From Duganella radicis (GTDB taxonomy: Bacteria; Pseudomonadota; Gammaproteobacteria; Burkholderiales; Burkholderiaceae_D): a stretch of 64,000 nt of DNA. A program made the position numbers and the translations under genes. The stretch spans positions 62,001-126,000 of the forward strand of contig NZ_WNKY01000001.1 of NCBI RefSeq assembly GCF_009720825.1, given 5' to 3'. Shown here one piece after another: positions 50,005 to 59,485 of the stretch. A model generated the notes under the pieces. The model saw nothing but the letters and a program-made list of their open reading frames with translations. It made no database searches and was not told the DNA's origin. Position 1 is the stretch's first letter. Each line of letters opens with the position of its first letter.

Positions 50005-53000
50005 ATGATGGAGACACATCATTGCGGTAGAGTGGCCGCCGTTGTTCTGGGCTTGAGCATAGTCGCCGTTTCCCAGACAACCCACGCCCAGGAGACACGC
50101 AAACAATTCAGCATTGCTGCCGGACCTGCCGTGCGCTCAATTACCGAGTTCGCAAAACAGGCGGCCATCAATGTCCTGGCGTCCGGGGAGAATCTTGAAG
50201 GAATTCAGACCCAGGAAGTCCGTGGAACTCTGACTGTCTCCGAAGCGCTGGAAAAGCTGTTGTCCGGAACTAGCCTCACCCATCGGGTGAACACGAGCGG
50301 CGCCGTTTTTATTTTGTCGACGGCCCGTCCGCAAATCGGAGACAAAGCGAATGATTCAATACGGGAAAACAAAATGATAGCAACAGTTCCATTGCAACGG
50401 CGTGCCACCTGCTGCGCTGTGATGCTGGCCCTCGGCGGCGCCGGCGCGTCATACGCGCAGACAAGCGGCGATACTGCGGCGGCGCCTGACGGCGCTGCCG
50501 CCAGGCCGGACGAGTCCGCGGTGGTTGTGGTGACGGGCCTGCGCGCCAGCCTCCAGAGCGCCCGCAACAAGAAACGCGACAATGATGCGATCTCGGACTC
50601 CATCGTGGCGGAAGACATCGGCAAACTGCCGGACCAGAATATTGCCGAAGCCGCCCAGCGCATCTCGGGCGTGCAGCTGCAACGCTATAAGGAGGAGGGC
50701 GCCAGCATCGCCATCCGCGGTTTGGCGCAGACCAAGATCGTGCTGAACGGCCTGGAAGTGTTCGGCGCCGGCGGCGAATACAATGGCCGCAACTTTGGTT
50801 TGGAGGATTTGCCGGCCGAGGTGCTGGCTGGGATCGAGGTGGCCAAGAGTTCGTCGGCCAATGAAATCGAAGGCGGCCTGGGCGGTTATGTCAACGTGCG
50901 TACACGTCAGCCTTTCGACTTCAAGGGAACCACCGCCACGGTATCCGCCAAGGCGACCGACTTCCTGATGGCGCCAGGTTTCGGCAGCCAGGTCAAGGGG
51001 CAGTTTTCCGCGCTGGGCGGCACACGGTGGCAGTCCGGCGTCGGCGAGATGGGCGTGCTGTTGAACGTCGCCCATACTGAAAGCGCTTTCGGCATCGCGG
51101 AAGACGAAGTGCAACGCACGCAGGCCGGCGCGAACTATGCCGGTTCAGGCAAGACCGTGACCTACCCGATCGGCATCTTTACCGGCAATGGCCATCATGG
51201 CGACCGCAAGCGCGACGTCATCATTGGTTCCTACCAGTGGCGCCCCAGCCAGGATCTCGCCCTGAACGCCAACTATGTCGGCATTGACTATCTGGAGCGC
51301 GACAATTTCCAGACGGCGCGCTTCTACACAGGCACGCCTGGCGCCGCATACACGCTTTGGGGCGACAAGAACAGTGACGGCAGCGACAACCTGAAAACGG
51401 GTACGTTCACCGGCAACTCGCTGACGGATACGTCCGTGATCGGAGACGAGCACCGCAAGTCCAAACTCTTCGACATCGGCGGCAGATGGAGCAACGGCGG
51501 CCCGCTCACGGTCAAAGCCCGTGTGGCGCACAATGAAACCTCGGTGGTCAACACCCTGTATGAGTGGGGTATCAACGCCAGCGTACCGAACATGACGCTG
51601 ACCATGAATGACGGCTCGGCCTCGCACGTCGCGGTGTCCGGCGTCGACCTGAGTGATCCGGCCGTCTATCATCCGAACTACCTGCTGGCAATCCATCTCG
51701 ACGGCACCCAGCGCAATACCGCGTCAACGGTGGATGCCAACTACAAATTCGACGACAGCTTCCTGCGTTCGGTGGACTTCGGCCTGCGCGTAAACGACTA
51801 CACCCGCCATTCTTTCGGCTTCGTGAATTTCTATTGCATAGACGGCTGCAACAGCAGCCGGACACTGGCCGGGGTTGATCCGGGCCTGCTGCGGCAGGTG
51901 CCTGGAGCGGAATCCCGTGACGTTGGCGCCTACTGGACTTACACAAGCGCCGCGGTACGCCAGCAAGCCGCGCTCCGGGCACTGTACGGATTGCCGGCCG
52001 GCGAAACCAACACGCCCGACCAGGATCAGCTCAACAATGAAAAGACGATGGCCGCATACGTGAAGCTCAACTATGAGACGGCCGTTGCAAGCTTGCCGGT
52101 CACCGGCAACGTCGGTGTGCGCTATATCGAAACCAGGCTGCATGGCGAGTCGTATGGCGCGGATGTCTCCGGCACGCAGGTGTTGCAGACCAGCGATTCG
52201 AAACGTCATGACCTGCTGCCATCGTTTAATGCGAACGTCGCGCTGCGCGACGACCTGGCGCTACGTCTTGCCGCATCCCGCACCTTGGGGCAGGTGAACT
52301 TCGCCTACCTGGGGACGGCTGTCAGTATCACGAACCAGGTACAGCACGATGCCCGCGCCGGCAACCCCGCGCTGCAGCCGTACAAGTCGACCAACTACGA
52401 CCTCTCGCTGGAGCACTACTTCGGCGCCAATGGCCTGGCGTACCTGGGGGTGTTCGGCAAGACTGTCGACGGCTTCGTTCAAACAGTCGCCGAACAACGC
52501 GTGATCAATGGAGAGACCTATAACGTCTCCACATACAGATCCGCCGGGACGTCCAAGATCAAGGGGCTGGAGATTGGATATCAGCAGTTCTTCGACCGCC
52601 TTCCACAACCCTTCAACGGATTGGGAATACAGACCAACTACACCTATGTGGATTCGAAGGCGCCGTCCGCCGTTGAGGGCCAGACGGTGCCGCTGCAAGG
52701 CCTGTCCAAGAACAGCTACAACCTGGTGGGCATGTACGAGCGGGGCCGGGTGAAGGCGCGTCTGGCCTATAACTACCGGAGTGGCTTCGTCGTGTCGACC
52801 AGTTCGTCCGGCGCGCAAGGCGTGCCGATCTTCGCAAAAGCCATGGGCACCCTGGACTTTTCGCTGGGTTATGACTTTACCAAACAGCTGTCTGTGGTAC
52901 TAGACGGGGTAAATATCCTCGGAGCGCACAGCGAGCAGTATTACGGCACCTCGCACAACCAGATGAATTATCTGCCGCTGAATAAGCGCATCGGTGTGCA

Positions 53001-53019
53001 GGCCCGTTACACATTCTGA
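50005..53019 (+). CDS. TonB-dependent transducer/receptor 2 with STN domain
   Basis: The product has 1004 residues. A signal peptide (VAAVVLGLSIVAVSQTTHAQ) is followed by an STN signalling domain (about 33-103), then at residues 124-152 a second complete signal-peptide-like segment (MIATVPLQRRATCCAVMLAL, ending SYAQ), a TonB box (VVVVTGLRAS), plug (DIGKLPDQNIAEAAQRISGV) and barrel ending in ARYTF. The STN domain and the adjacent sigma/FecR genes make it a signalling receptor. GAGGAG lies six bases before ATG 50005; ATG 50008 is possible. An internal ATG at 50374 has GGGA seven bases upstream. The LacI-type operator is upstream. Confidence 0.88.
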   Translation: MMETHHCGRVAAVVLGLSIVAVSQTTHAQETRKQFSIAAGPAVRSITEFAKQAAINVLASGENLEGIQTQEVRGTLTVSEALEKLLSGTSLTHRVNTSGAVFILSTARPQIGDKANDSIRENKMIATVPLQRRATCCAVMLALGGAGASYAQTSGDTAAAPDGAAARPDESAVVVVTGLRASLQSARNKKRDNDAISDSIVAEDIGKLPDQNIAEAAQRISGVQLQRYKEEGASIAIRGLAQTKIVLNGLEVFGAGGEYNGRNFGLEDLPAEVLAGIEVAKSSSANEIEGGLGGYVNVRTRQPFDFKGTTATVSAKATDFLMAPGFGSQVKGQFSALGGTRWQSGVGEMGVLLNVAHTESAFGIAEDEVQRTQAGANYAGSGKTVTYPIGIFTGNGHHGDRKRDVIIGSYQWRPSQDLALNANYVGIDYLERDNFQTARFYTGTPGAAYTLWGDKNSDGSDNLKTGTFTGNSLTDTSVIGDEHRKSKLFDIGGRWSNGGPLTVKARVAHNETSVVNTLYEWGINASVPNMTLTMNDGSASHVAVSGVDLSDPAVYHPNYLLAIHLDGTQRNTASTVDANYKFDDSFLRSVDFGLRVNDYTRHSFGFVNFYCIDGCNSSRTLAGVDPGLLRQVPGAESRDVGAYWTYTSAAVRQQAALRALYGLPAGETNTPDQDQLNNEKTMAAYVKLNYETAVASLPVTGNVGVRYIETRLHGESYGADVSGTQVLQTSDSKRHDLLPSFNANVALRDDLALRLAASRTLGQVNFAYLGTAVSITNQVQHDARAGNPALQPYKSTNYDLSLEHYFGANGLAYLGVFGKTVDGFVQTVAEQRVINGETYNVSTYRSAGTSKIKGLEIGYQQFFDRLPQPFNGLGIQTNYTYVDSKAPSAVEGQTVPLQGLSKNSYNLVGMYERGRVKARLAYNYRSGFVVSTSSSGAQGVPIFAKAMGTLDFSLGYDFTKQLSVVLDGVNILGAHSEQYYGTSHNQMNYLPLNKRIGVQARYTF

Positions 53020-53045
53020 GATCATCTCCTATTCTCAGAGCTTTG

Positions 53046-53080
53046 ACACTCCACGCCTTCGGGCGCGGAGTGTATTTTTT
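53046..53080 (+). terminator. Rho-independent terminator of TonB receptor 2
   Basis: ACACTCCACGCC (53046-53057), a TTCG tetraloop, and GGCGCGGAGTGT (53062-53073) form a stem with one mismatch, followed by ATTTTTT. Confidence 0.9.
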
Positions 53081-53101
53081 CTTACAAATAAGGGATGGGA
53101 G

Positions 53102-55033
53102 ATGTATCGACGTCAGTTCCTCTCACTGGCTGTGGTTGGCCTGTCTGTTGCCGGCCCGGGCCGCTCAACCGCCAGGACATTGGCGGCCGCCCCCGATTTT
53201 TCATGGCTGGACGATCGTCTGCGCGAACGGGTGGCGCTTGGGTATTTCGATGGCATGGGCTTGATCGTCGGCCGCGGCGAACAAGCCTTGCATACTGCAT
53301 ATTTCGGCAATGGCGGCCCGGATGTCAGCCTGCACGTCGCGTCCACAGGCAAGTGGACCGCCGCTGCCGCCATCGCCTGCGTGGTGGATGAAGGGAAGCT
53401 GGCGTGGGATGACCGTGTGCGTGAACTCCTCCCGCAGTTCAGCGACATCAAGGGCGAAGCCACCCTGCGGCAACTGCTGTCACATACGGCGGGTTACCCC
53501 GATTACCAGCCCGCGAACCGGCGACGCGACGATTATCAAAGCCTGAAGGAAGCGGTTGCCCATATCCTCGATCTGCCGCCTGCCGCAGCACCGGGTACGG
53601 TATTTCAATACGGGGGGCTGGCGATGCAGGTTGCCGGGCGTATGGCGGAAGTAGCAACGGGCCAGACATTCGACGAGATTTTTCAATCGCGTATTGCGCG
53701 GCCGCTTGGCATGACCGGCAGCGGCTACGCGCCGGTGTCGGCGGAGCCTGGCTTCAGTCCGATGTTGGGCGGGAGCCTGTTCACCTCAGCGACGGATTAT
53801 GCGCGTTTTCTGGCGATGATCGCACAGCAGGGTGTATATCGAGGCAAGCGCATTCTCGGCCGGCAGGCGGTAGGCAGTCTGATGGCCGACCAGGTAGGGC
53901 ATGTGGCCGTGCGGCGCGGCGAATACGTCGAACTGGCACGGCAGGACCTGCGCAAGGACATTTACGGTCTGGGTCTATGGCGCGAGGAGGTGGACAGCAG
54001 CGGCATCCCGACCCTTATGTCTTCCCCCGGTTGGGCCGGAGCCTACAGCTGGCTCGATCGGCAGTCCGGTGTCTGGGGTGTCGTCATCGCCAAGGCCAAC
54101 GTGGACAAGGCGCTGGCGGATGGTTACAGCACCTTCCTCGGATCGACCATTTACGCGCCCATGGTCCGCGCCGCGCTGGAGGAGGCGGTCGATCACGCCA
54201 CCAGGCGCATGGTGCTTCCGGTGCGTGGTGCGCGGCTGTATTGCGAAGAAAGCGGCAGCGGCGAGCCGATTATCTTTTTGCACGGCCATAGCTTCGACCG
54301 GCGCCAGTGGCAGCCGCAGATAAAGCATTTCGAACGCACCCACCGGGTGATTCGCTACGACTTGCGCGGCTATGGCCGCTCCACCGAGCCGCGGGAAGGG
54401 GAGGATTTCAAGCATGCCGACGATCTGCTCCAGCTCATGGACGCGTTGCAGATCGGACGCGCGCACCTGGTCGGTTTATCGCTGGGCGGTTTTGTCGTCA
54501 CTGACTTCATCGCGCAGTATCCCGAGCGTGTCATCAGCGCCACCATGGCTGGCGGAGACCTGTTCGATGCACCGGGGCCGGATGAACCGTGGACAGCTGA
54601 AGCGCTGGCCCAAAGGCGGCAGGACATTGCCGCCACGCGCAAAGCGGGCATCGCTGCGTTCAAGCGGAAGTGGCTGGAGGATTTGGTAAGCCAAAGCGGC
54701 ACCGGGCGCGAGGCGCTGCGTCAGCCTCTATGGCGTATGATCGATGAGTGGCGGGCCTGGCAGCCATTGCATGTAGAGCCACGTCTGCTGCTCGGCCGTT
54801 CCGCCCGGCACCAGCTCATGGCCCGCAAGCCGAAAATGCCGGTGCTGGTGATACGCGGCGACCGCGAACGGAACGGATACCCTATCCTCGATCTGCTTCC
54901 GCATGCAAGGGTGGTAACCATTGCGGATTGCGGGCACGTGTCGAATCTGGAGCAGCCGCGGAAATTTTCGGCTGCCATGTCGTTGGTGCTTGACGCCGCC
55001 AACCGCCCTAAACGAAAGCCGGAAAGCCGATGA
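53102..55033 (+). CDS. Tat-exported beta-lactamase-fold/alpha-beta hydrolase fusion
   Basis: This 643-residue protein starts with a twin-arginine-like signal (YRRQFLSLAV). Residues about 33-375 are a class C beta-lactamase-fold serine hydrolase with the S-x-x-K nucleophile at S81-K84 (STGK); the usual Y-x-N tyrosine motif reads YGG. Residues about 375-640 are an alpha/beta hydrolase with oxyanion motif HGHSFD, nucleophile S460 in GLSLGG and H612 in CGHVSNL. Both parts are esterase-like, so the fusion may remove two kinds of ester from a decorated polysaccharide. AAGGG lies seven bases before ATG 53102. It overlaps the next gene by ATGA. Confidence 0.82.
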   Translation: MYRRQFLSLAVVGLSVAGPGRSTARTLAAAPDFSWLDDRLRERVALGYFDGMGLIVGRGEQALHTAYFGNGGPDVSLHVASTGKWTAAAAIACVVDEGKLAWDDRVRELLPQFSDIKGEATLRQLLSHTAGYPDYQPANRRRDDYQSLKEAVAHILDLPPAAAPGTVFQYGGLAMQVAGRMAEVATGQTFDEIFQSRIARPLGMTGSGYAPVSAEPGFSPMLGGSLFTSATDYARFLAMIAQQGVYRGKRILGRQAVGSLMADQVGHVAVRRGEYVELARQDLRKDIYGLGLWREEVDSSGIPTLMSSPGWAGAYSWLDRQSGVWGVVIAKANVDKALADGYSTFLGSTIYAPMVRAALEEAVDHATRRMVLPVRGARLYCEESGSGEPIIFLHGHSFDRRQWQPQIKHFERTHRVIRYDLRGYGRSTEPREGEDFKHADDLLQLMDALQIGRAHLVGLSLGGFVVTDFIAQYPERVISATMAGGDLFDAPGPDEPWTAEALAQRRQDIAATRKAGIAAFKRKWLEDLVSQSGTGREALRQPLWRMIDEWRAWQPLHVEPRLLLGRSARHQLMARKPKMPVLVIRGDRERNGYPILDLLPHARVVTIADCGHVSNLEQPRKFSAAMSLVLDAANRPKRKPESR

Positions 55034-56538
55034 TGCCTGCCTTTTTCAAGAATCTTATATACGCCGCGGCAGTCCTGTCCGCACTTGCGCATGGTCTCGC
55101 ACATGCTGTCGACGCCGAACTCAAGACCTTCGGCTATCCGCGTGGCGTGAAGTATACGCCGGGCGATACCATCCGGGACAGGTTTCGCAATCCCGATTTT
55201 GTGGTGCGTGCGCGCGTTGCATCCGGCGAGTGGCGGAATCTGTTTGAACATCGGGTGGAGGTTGACTGGAATAATCCGCAATCCGCCACCTTGGTACGGT
55301 TCGATTTCCGGGGAAAAGTGGAGTTGGCGATTCAAAAAAGCTACGGAAGCTTCTCGAAAGTGGCGGTCCGTCCGGCGATTCATCATATAAAGCCGCGCAT
55401 CGAGGGGGATACGGTTTATCTCACCCTCGACAAGCCCGCCAATCTTTCGATCGAGTTCGACGGCGACAAGCACCACAACCTTCATGTCTTTGCCGGCGGG
55501 CTTGAGCAAGCCCGGAAGGTCGATGGCCCTGATATCGTGACGTTCGGTCCGGGAATTCATCGTCCTCCGGCGGGCAGCAAGGTGTTCAAATTCAAATCAG
55601 GGCAAACTATCCTGATAGACGCCGAAGCGGTTCTTGAAGCGGGGATCGATCTCGACGGCGTGCATGACGTGACTATCCTGGGCCACGGATTAATCGAACG
55701 GCCGATGGGGGATGTACGCATGACTGATGCTGCCGACCACGACAATTCACCCGACGCGCACATCGACGGCTCCGCGACAATAGGCATACGCAATGCCCGC
55801 AATATCCGCATAGAGGGGCTGACCATCATCAATCCCCCTGGCGTTTCGGTCGGCTGCATGCAATCAAGCGGCATCACGATTACGGATGTCAAGGCGTTCA
55901 GCGCGGGGCCTTGGGCCGATGGGATCGATATCTATTCTTGCCAGGACGTCGACATCAGCCGTGTTTTTCTGCGGGTCTCGGATGACTGCTTCGCTCTGTA
56001 CAACCACCGTTGGGATCTATTCGGCGATGTACGCCGTATTCATGTCACCGATTCGACATGCTGGGCGGATGTCGCGCATGCGATGTACATGGGACTTTTC
56101 GGGAACAAGGATAAGCCCGAGGTCACGGAGGATGTCGTGTTTCGAAACATTGACGTCCTTGAGATCAATGAAACGCAACCGCGCTTCCAGGGAGTCATGG
56201 CCATCAATGCGAACAACTCGACCGTGGTACGCAGGGTGTTGTTCGACGATATCCGTGTCGATCACATGATCGAAGGGAAGCTGTTCAATTTTGCCGTGAT
56301 AGGTGACGATCGCTTTAGCGAGAGCCCGGGCGGCGGCATTGAGAACGTCACGCTCAGGAATATAACCTTCACCGGGAAGGGTGTGTTTGGCCCCTCATGG
56401 ATCGCTGGCTATGACGAGTCGCGCATGGTGCGCGGCATTACACTGGACAATGTGCATATAGGGGGGAAGAAGATCCACCGCATGGACCCCGGGCAGGTAG
56501 AGCTTGGACCGCATGTCGCCGATGTTGTTATACGATGA
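55030..56538 (+). CDS. Secreted beta-helix glycoside hydrolase-like protein 2
   Basis: The product has 502 residues: a signal peptide (IYAAAVLSALAHGLAHA), an N-terminal beta-sandwich (FRGKVELAIQKSYGSFSKVA) and a right-handed beta-helix with VSDDCFALYNHRWDLFGDVR and CWADVAHAMYMGLFGN. It is a clear paralog of the gene at 39785, keeping the SDDC pair and the final IGGKK motif. It is coupled to the esterase fusion by ATGA, so ester removal and backbone cleavage are probably joined. Three sampled 60-base lines are 52-53% G+C against 57-60% for two lines of the paralog, hinting at different histories. Confidence 0.72.
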   Translation: MMPAFFKNLIYAAAVLSALAHGLAHAVDAELKTFGYPRGVKYTPGDTIRDRFRNPDFVVRARVASGEWRNLFEHRVEVDWNNPQSATLVRFDFRGKVELAIQKSYGSFSKVAVRPAIHHIKPRIEGDTVYLTLDKPANLSIEFDGDKHHNLHVFAGGLEQARKVDGPDIVTFGPGIHRPPAGSKVFKFKSGQTILIDAEAVLEAGIDLDGVHDVTILGHGLIERPMGDVRMTDAADHDNSPDAHIDGSATIGIRNARNIRIEGLTIINPPGVSVGCMQSSGITITDVKAFSAGPWADGIDIYSCQDVDISRVFLRVSDDCFALYNHRWDLFGDVRRIHVTDSTCWADVAHAMYMGLFGNKDKPEVTEDVVFRNIDVLEINETQPRFQGVMAINANNSTVVRRVLFDDIRVDHMIEGKLFNFAVIGDDRFSESPGGGIENVTLRNITFTGKGVFGPSWIAGYDESRMVRGITLDNVHIGGKKIHRMDPGQVELGPHVADVVIR

Positions 56539-56561
56539 TAGCCTGGCAGAGGCGAAGCGCC

Positions 56562-56592
56562 AAAAAAACCGGGCGGGTTTGATCCCGTCCGG
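56562..56592 (-). terminator. Rho-independent terminator of the MFS-GH88-GH43 operon
   Basis: On the reverse strand CCGGACGGG (56592-56584), a six-base loop and CCCGCCCGG (56577-56569) form a stem with one mismatch, followed by seven T residues (56568-56562). Confidence 0.85.
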
Positions 56593-56633
56593 GTAATGGT
56601 GCCGCGTCCGGTACGCTGGACAGGGATGGAAAC

Positions 56634-58277
56634 TCAGTAAGGGCCTACGCCGGGGGCTGTCAGTTCAAAGTTCTGCACGTCGAGCCAGGAGCCTGTCTGT
56701 TTGCCCGCGCTGAACAAGCCGACTTGCGTGCCGACCCAGGTGCCACGCGTAACGGGGAAGGGGCCGCCGGCGGGCTTGAACGTCACACCGTCAACGCTGT
56801 AGGAGAAGTTCACGAACGCGCCTTCGTTCATGTGGGCGCGCAGCGTCAGCTGGGCAGGCGCGTCGGCCAGCACCACGGTGGACTGTTCCTTGCAGCGCGG
56901 GCCGAACGGGCCGCACACCGTCATCACCAGTTCGTTGACTTTGTCCTTGCGGCGCAAGCCCAGCCACGCGTACTGCATGCCGTTCAAAATCAGGCCGGCG
57001 CGGTCGCCGTCCCGCGCCTGCTCCAGCTTGACGCGGGTGGTGACCAGGAAGCGCGAGGACGGCGCCTTCTGCGTGAGGATGGCCGGCGAGGCGCGCACAT
57101 AATCGTCGGCGTCTTCCACCGCTTGCGTGAAGAGCCGCAGCGCGCCCGGTTTGGCCGACAGCGAATACCATTCCGGCCGCGCGTTCGCGCCCCATTGCCA
57201 TTGCAGGCCCAGTCGCGGGGCGCTGAAATCGTCGCTGGTCGGCGGCGCGGCCAGCGGCTTGCCTTGCACCGGCTTGGCGTGGGTGATCACCGGTTGGCCG
57301 GTGCCGGGCTTGCGGCCGGGCTGGCCGATCAGCGGCCAGCCGTCCTTCCACTGCATCGGCTGCAAATGGGTGACGCGGCCGTAGGCGCCCTTGTCCTGGA
57401 AGTGCAGGAACCAGTTGCTGCCGTCCGGCGCATCGACCCATGCGCCTTGATGCGGGCCGTTGACTGGTGTGTCGCCCTGGTCCATCACGTTGCGCACCTC
57501 GTATGGCCCGGTCAGCGAGCGCGAACGGAACACGGCCTGCCAGCCTTGCTCCACGCCACCGGCAGGCGCGAACACGTAGTAATAACCGTTGGCCTTGTAG
57601 ATCTTCGGGCCTTCGACCGTGTGATAGCCGGGGTAGTCGGCGCCGTTGATGATGTCGCGGCCCTGATCGTCCAGCATCTTGGTGGCGGCGGCGTCCATGC
57701 GGCGCAGCGTCACCACGTTGTTCCTGCCGGCCCGGCTGAACGCCCAGGCGTGCAGCAGGTAGGCGTTGCCATCGTCATCCCACAACGGCGCCGGGTCGAT
57801 CAGGCCGCGTCCGGCCAGCAGCAGGCGCGGCGCGCTCCACGGGCCGCCGAACTGTTCGGCCTCGATGACGTAGATGCCGAAGTCGGGATCGGGATAGAAG
57901 ATGTAGAAGCGGCCGTTGTGATAACGCAGGCAGGGCGCCCACACGCCTTTGCCATACTGTGGCTTGGCGAAGGTGGCGGCCGGCACCAGCGAGGGCAGGG
58001 CGTGGCCGACCAGCGTCCAGTTGACCAGATCCTGCGATTCCAGCAACGGCAGGCCGGGCGTGTTGACGAAGCTGGAGGCGGTCATGTAGAAGCGCTCGCC
58101 GACGCGGATGGCGTCCGGATCGGCGTAGTCGGCGTGCAGCACCGGGTTGCGGTAGCGGCCGTCGCCGAGGTCGGCGAGCCATGGCGCGTTGGCGGGTGGC
58201 GGCGTCTGCGCAGGGGCGAGGGCGGCCTGGCTCAGCAGGGCCGCGGCCAGCGCGGCGGTCAGGGGCAGGCGCTTCAC
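56634..58277 (-). CDS. GH43 glycoside hydrolase with C-terminal beta-sandwich
   Basis: The product has 547 residues with a signal peptide (LPLTAALAAALLSQAALAPA). The five-bladed propeller shows NPVLHADYADPDAIRVG with likely base D53, and the acid region YHTVEGPKIYK. Residues about 350-545 form the GH43_C2-type beta-sandwich (SDDFSAPRLGLQWQWGANAR). Expected activities are beta-xylosidase, alpha-arabinofuranosidase or exo-galactanase. The GTG start at 58277 has GGGAG eight bases upstream and overlaps the GH88 stop as GTGA. The open frame extends to 58604 but is antiparallel shadow of GH88 in character. Confidence 0.87.
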   Translation of the reverse strand: MKRLPLTAALAAALLSQAALAPAQTPPPANAPWLADLGDGRYRNPVLHADYADPDAIRVGERFYMTASSFVNTPGLPLLESQDLVNWTLVGHALPSLVPAATFAKPQYGKGVWAPCLRYHNGRFYIFYPDPDFGIYVIEAEQFGGPWSAPRLLLAGRGLIDPAPLWDDDGNAYLLHAWAFSRAGRNNVVTLRRMDAAATKMLDDQGRDIINGADYPGYHTVEGPKIYKANGYYYVFAPAGGVEQGWQAVFRSRSLTGPYEVRNVMDQGDTPVNGPHQGAWVDAPDGSNWFLHFQDKGAYGRVTHLQPMQWKDGWPLIGQPGRKPGTGQPVITHAKPVQGKPLAAPPTSDDFSAPRLGLQWQWGANARPEWYSLSAKPGALRLFTQAVEDADDYVRASPAILTQKAPSSRFLVTTRVKLEQARDGDRAGLILNGMQYAWLGLRRKDKVNELVMTVCGPFGPRCKEQSTVVLADAPAQLTLRAHMNEGAFVNFSYSVDGVTFKPAGGPFPVTRGTWVGTQVGLFSAGKQTGSWLDVQNFELTAPGVGPY

Positions 58278-59476
58278 CAGTAGGGCTCCCAGATGCGGCT
58301 CAGGCGCGTCAATGCTTCCAGATAGAAGTAGTCGCCCCAGATGCAGGATTCGTCGACGCCGATGCGGTTCGGCTTGTGGTACACGGCATGGCGCAGCAGG
58401 CCGGCGCCAGGCGCGCCGTCGTGGTTGAAGTAGTGTTCGGACAGGGTGAGCACCATGCCGGCGGCAGCGCGTTCGTATTCGGCGCGCAGCGGATCGAGCA
58501 GCGGCAGACGGCTGGCCAGTTCCAGCAGGCCGCAGGCGGCCACCGCCGCCGCCGAGCTGTCGCGCTCCTCCGGGCCATCGGTAAAGATCAGGTCCCAGTA
58601 GCAAATGCCGTCGGCCGGCAGGCGGTTCAGGTAGTAGTTGGCCAGCACCTTGCCGAGTTCCAGCAGGCGGGTGTCGCCGTTGTGGCGCGCCACCAGCGGG
58701 AAGCCGGCGATGCCCCAGGCCTGGCCGCGCGCCCAGCAGGAGTCGTCGCTGTAGCCCTGATGGGTCTTGCCTTCGCGCGGCTGGCCGTTGTCGGCATCGA
58801 AGAAGAAGGTGTGGTAGGTGGAGCCGTCCGTGCGCACGATGTGGCGCGCGGCTTGCTCGATGTGGCGGTTGGCGGCGTCGCGGAAGCGCAGGTCGCCGCT
58901 GGTCTCGCTGGCCCAGTACAGCAGCGGCAGATTCAGATTGCAGTCGATGATCATGCGGCCGCGCTGGGCCGGGTCGTTCAGGTCGCCCCAGGCCTGGATG
59001 ATGCCGGCGCCCGGGTAATAGCGCTCCAGCAGCAGCTCGGCCGCGCCCAAGGCAGCGGTGCGGGCCTGTTCGCTGCCGGTCAGCTTGTGGCCGGCCACGC
59101 AGGACAGGCTGTACAGGAAACCGAGGTCGTGGTGATTGGTGGCGATGCGCTCGCGCTGGCGCCGGTCGAAACTGGCGACGTGGGTTTCGGCCACGCCGCG
59201 GAATTCCGGCTTGCCGCTCAGCTCATAGGCCAGCCACAGCATGCCGGTCCAGAAGCCGTTGGTCCATTCGGTGTTGTCCATGGCCGGGTAGACGCCGCCG
59301 GTGCTGGACGGTTTCGGAAAATATTCGCCAAAATGCACGGCGTTGCGCGCCACGGCGGCCAGCGCGGCGGCGATGGCCTGGTCCAGCCGTGCGCGCGACG
59401 GCGGTTCACGCCATGCCTGCGGCAGGCCGGCGGTCTGTAAAGGTTCCGGACGCGCCGGATGTAAAGCTGCTTGCAT
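58274..59476 (-). CDS. GH88 unsaturated glucuronyl hydrolase
   Basis: This 400-residue alpha/alpha-barrel enzyme has catalytic aspartates D117 in HHDLGF and D178 in MIIDCNLNLPLL, as in the Bacillus enzyme, plus NTEWTNGFWTGMLWLAYE and WARGQAWGIAGF. It hydrates the 4,5-unsaturated uronic acid left at oligosaccharide ends by polysaccharide lyases, so a lyase such as the 36058 product should act earlier. No signal peptide is seen, so it is probably cytoplasmic and works after import. It lies between the MFS symporter (9-base gap) and GH43 genes in one operon. Confidence 0.9.
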   Translation of the reverse strand: MQAALHPARPEPLQTAGLPQAWREPPSRARLDQAIAAALAAVARNAVHFGEYFPKPSSTGGVYPAMDNTEWTNGFWTGMLWLAYELSGKPEFRGVAETHVASFDRRQRERIATNHHDLGFLYSLSCVAGHKLTGSEQARTAALGAAELLLERYYPGAGIIQAWGDLNDPAQRGRMIIDCNLNLPLLYWASETSGDLRFRDAANRHIEQAARHIVRTDGSTYHTFFFDADNGQPREGKTHQGYSDDSCWARGQAWGIAGFPLVARHNGDTRLLELGKVLANYYLNRLPADGICYWDLIFTDGPEERDSSAAAVAACGLLELASRLPLLDPLRAEYERAAAGMVLTLSEHYFNHDGAPGAGLLRHAVYHKPNRIGVDESCIWGDYFYLEALTRLSRIWEPYW

Positions 59477-59485
59477 GGAGAATCC

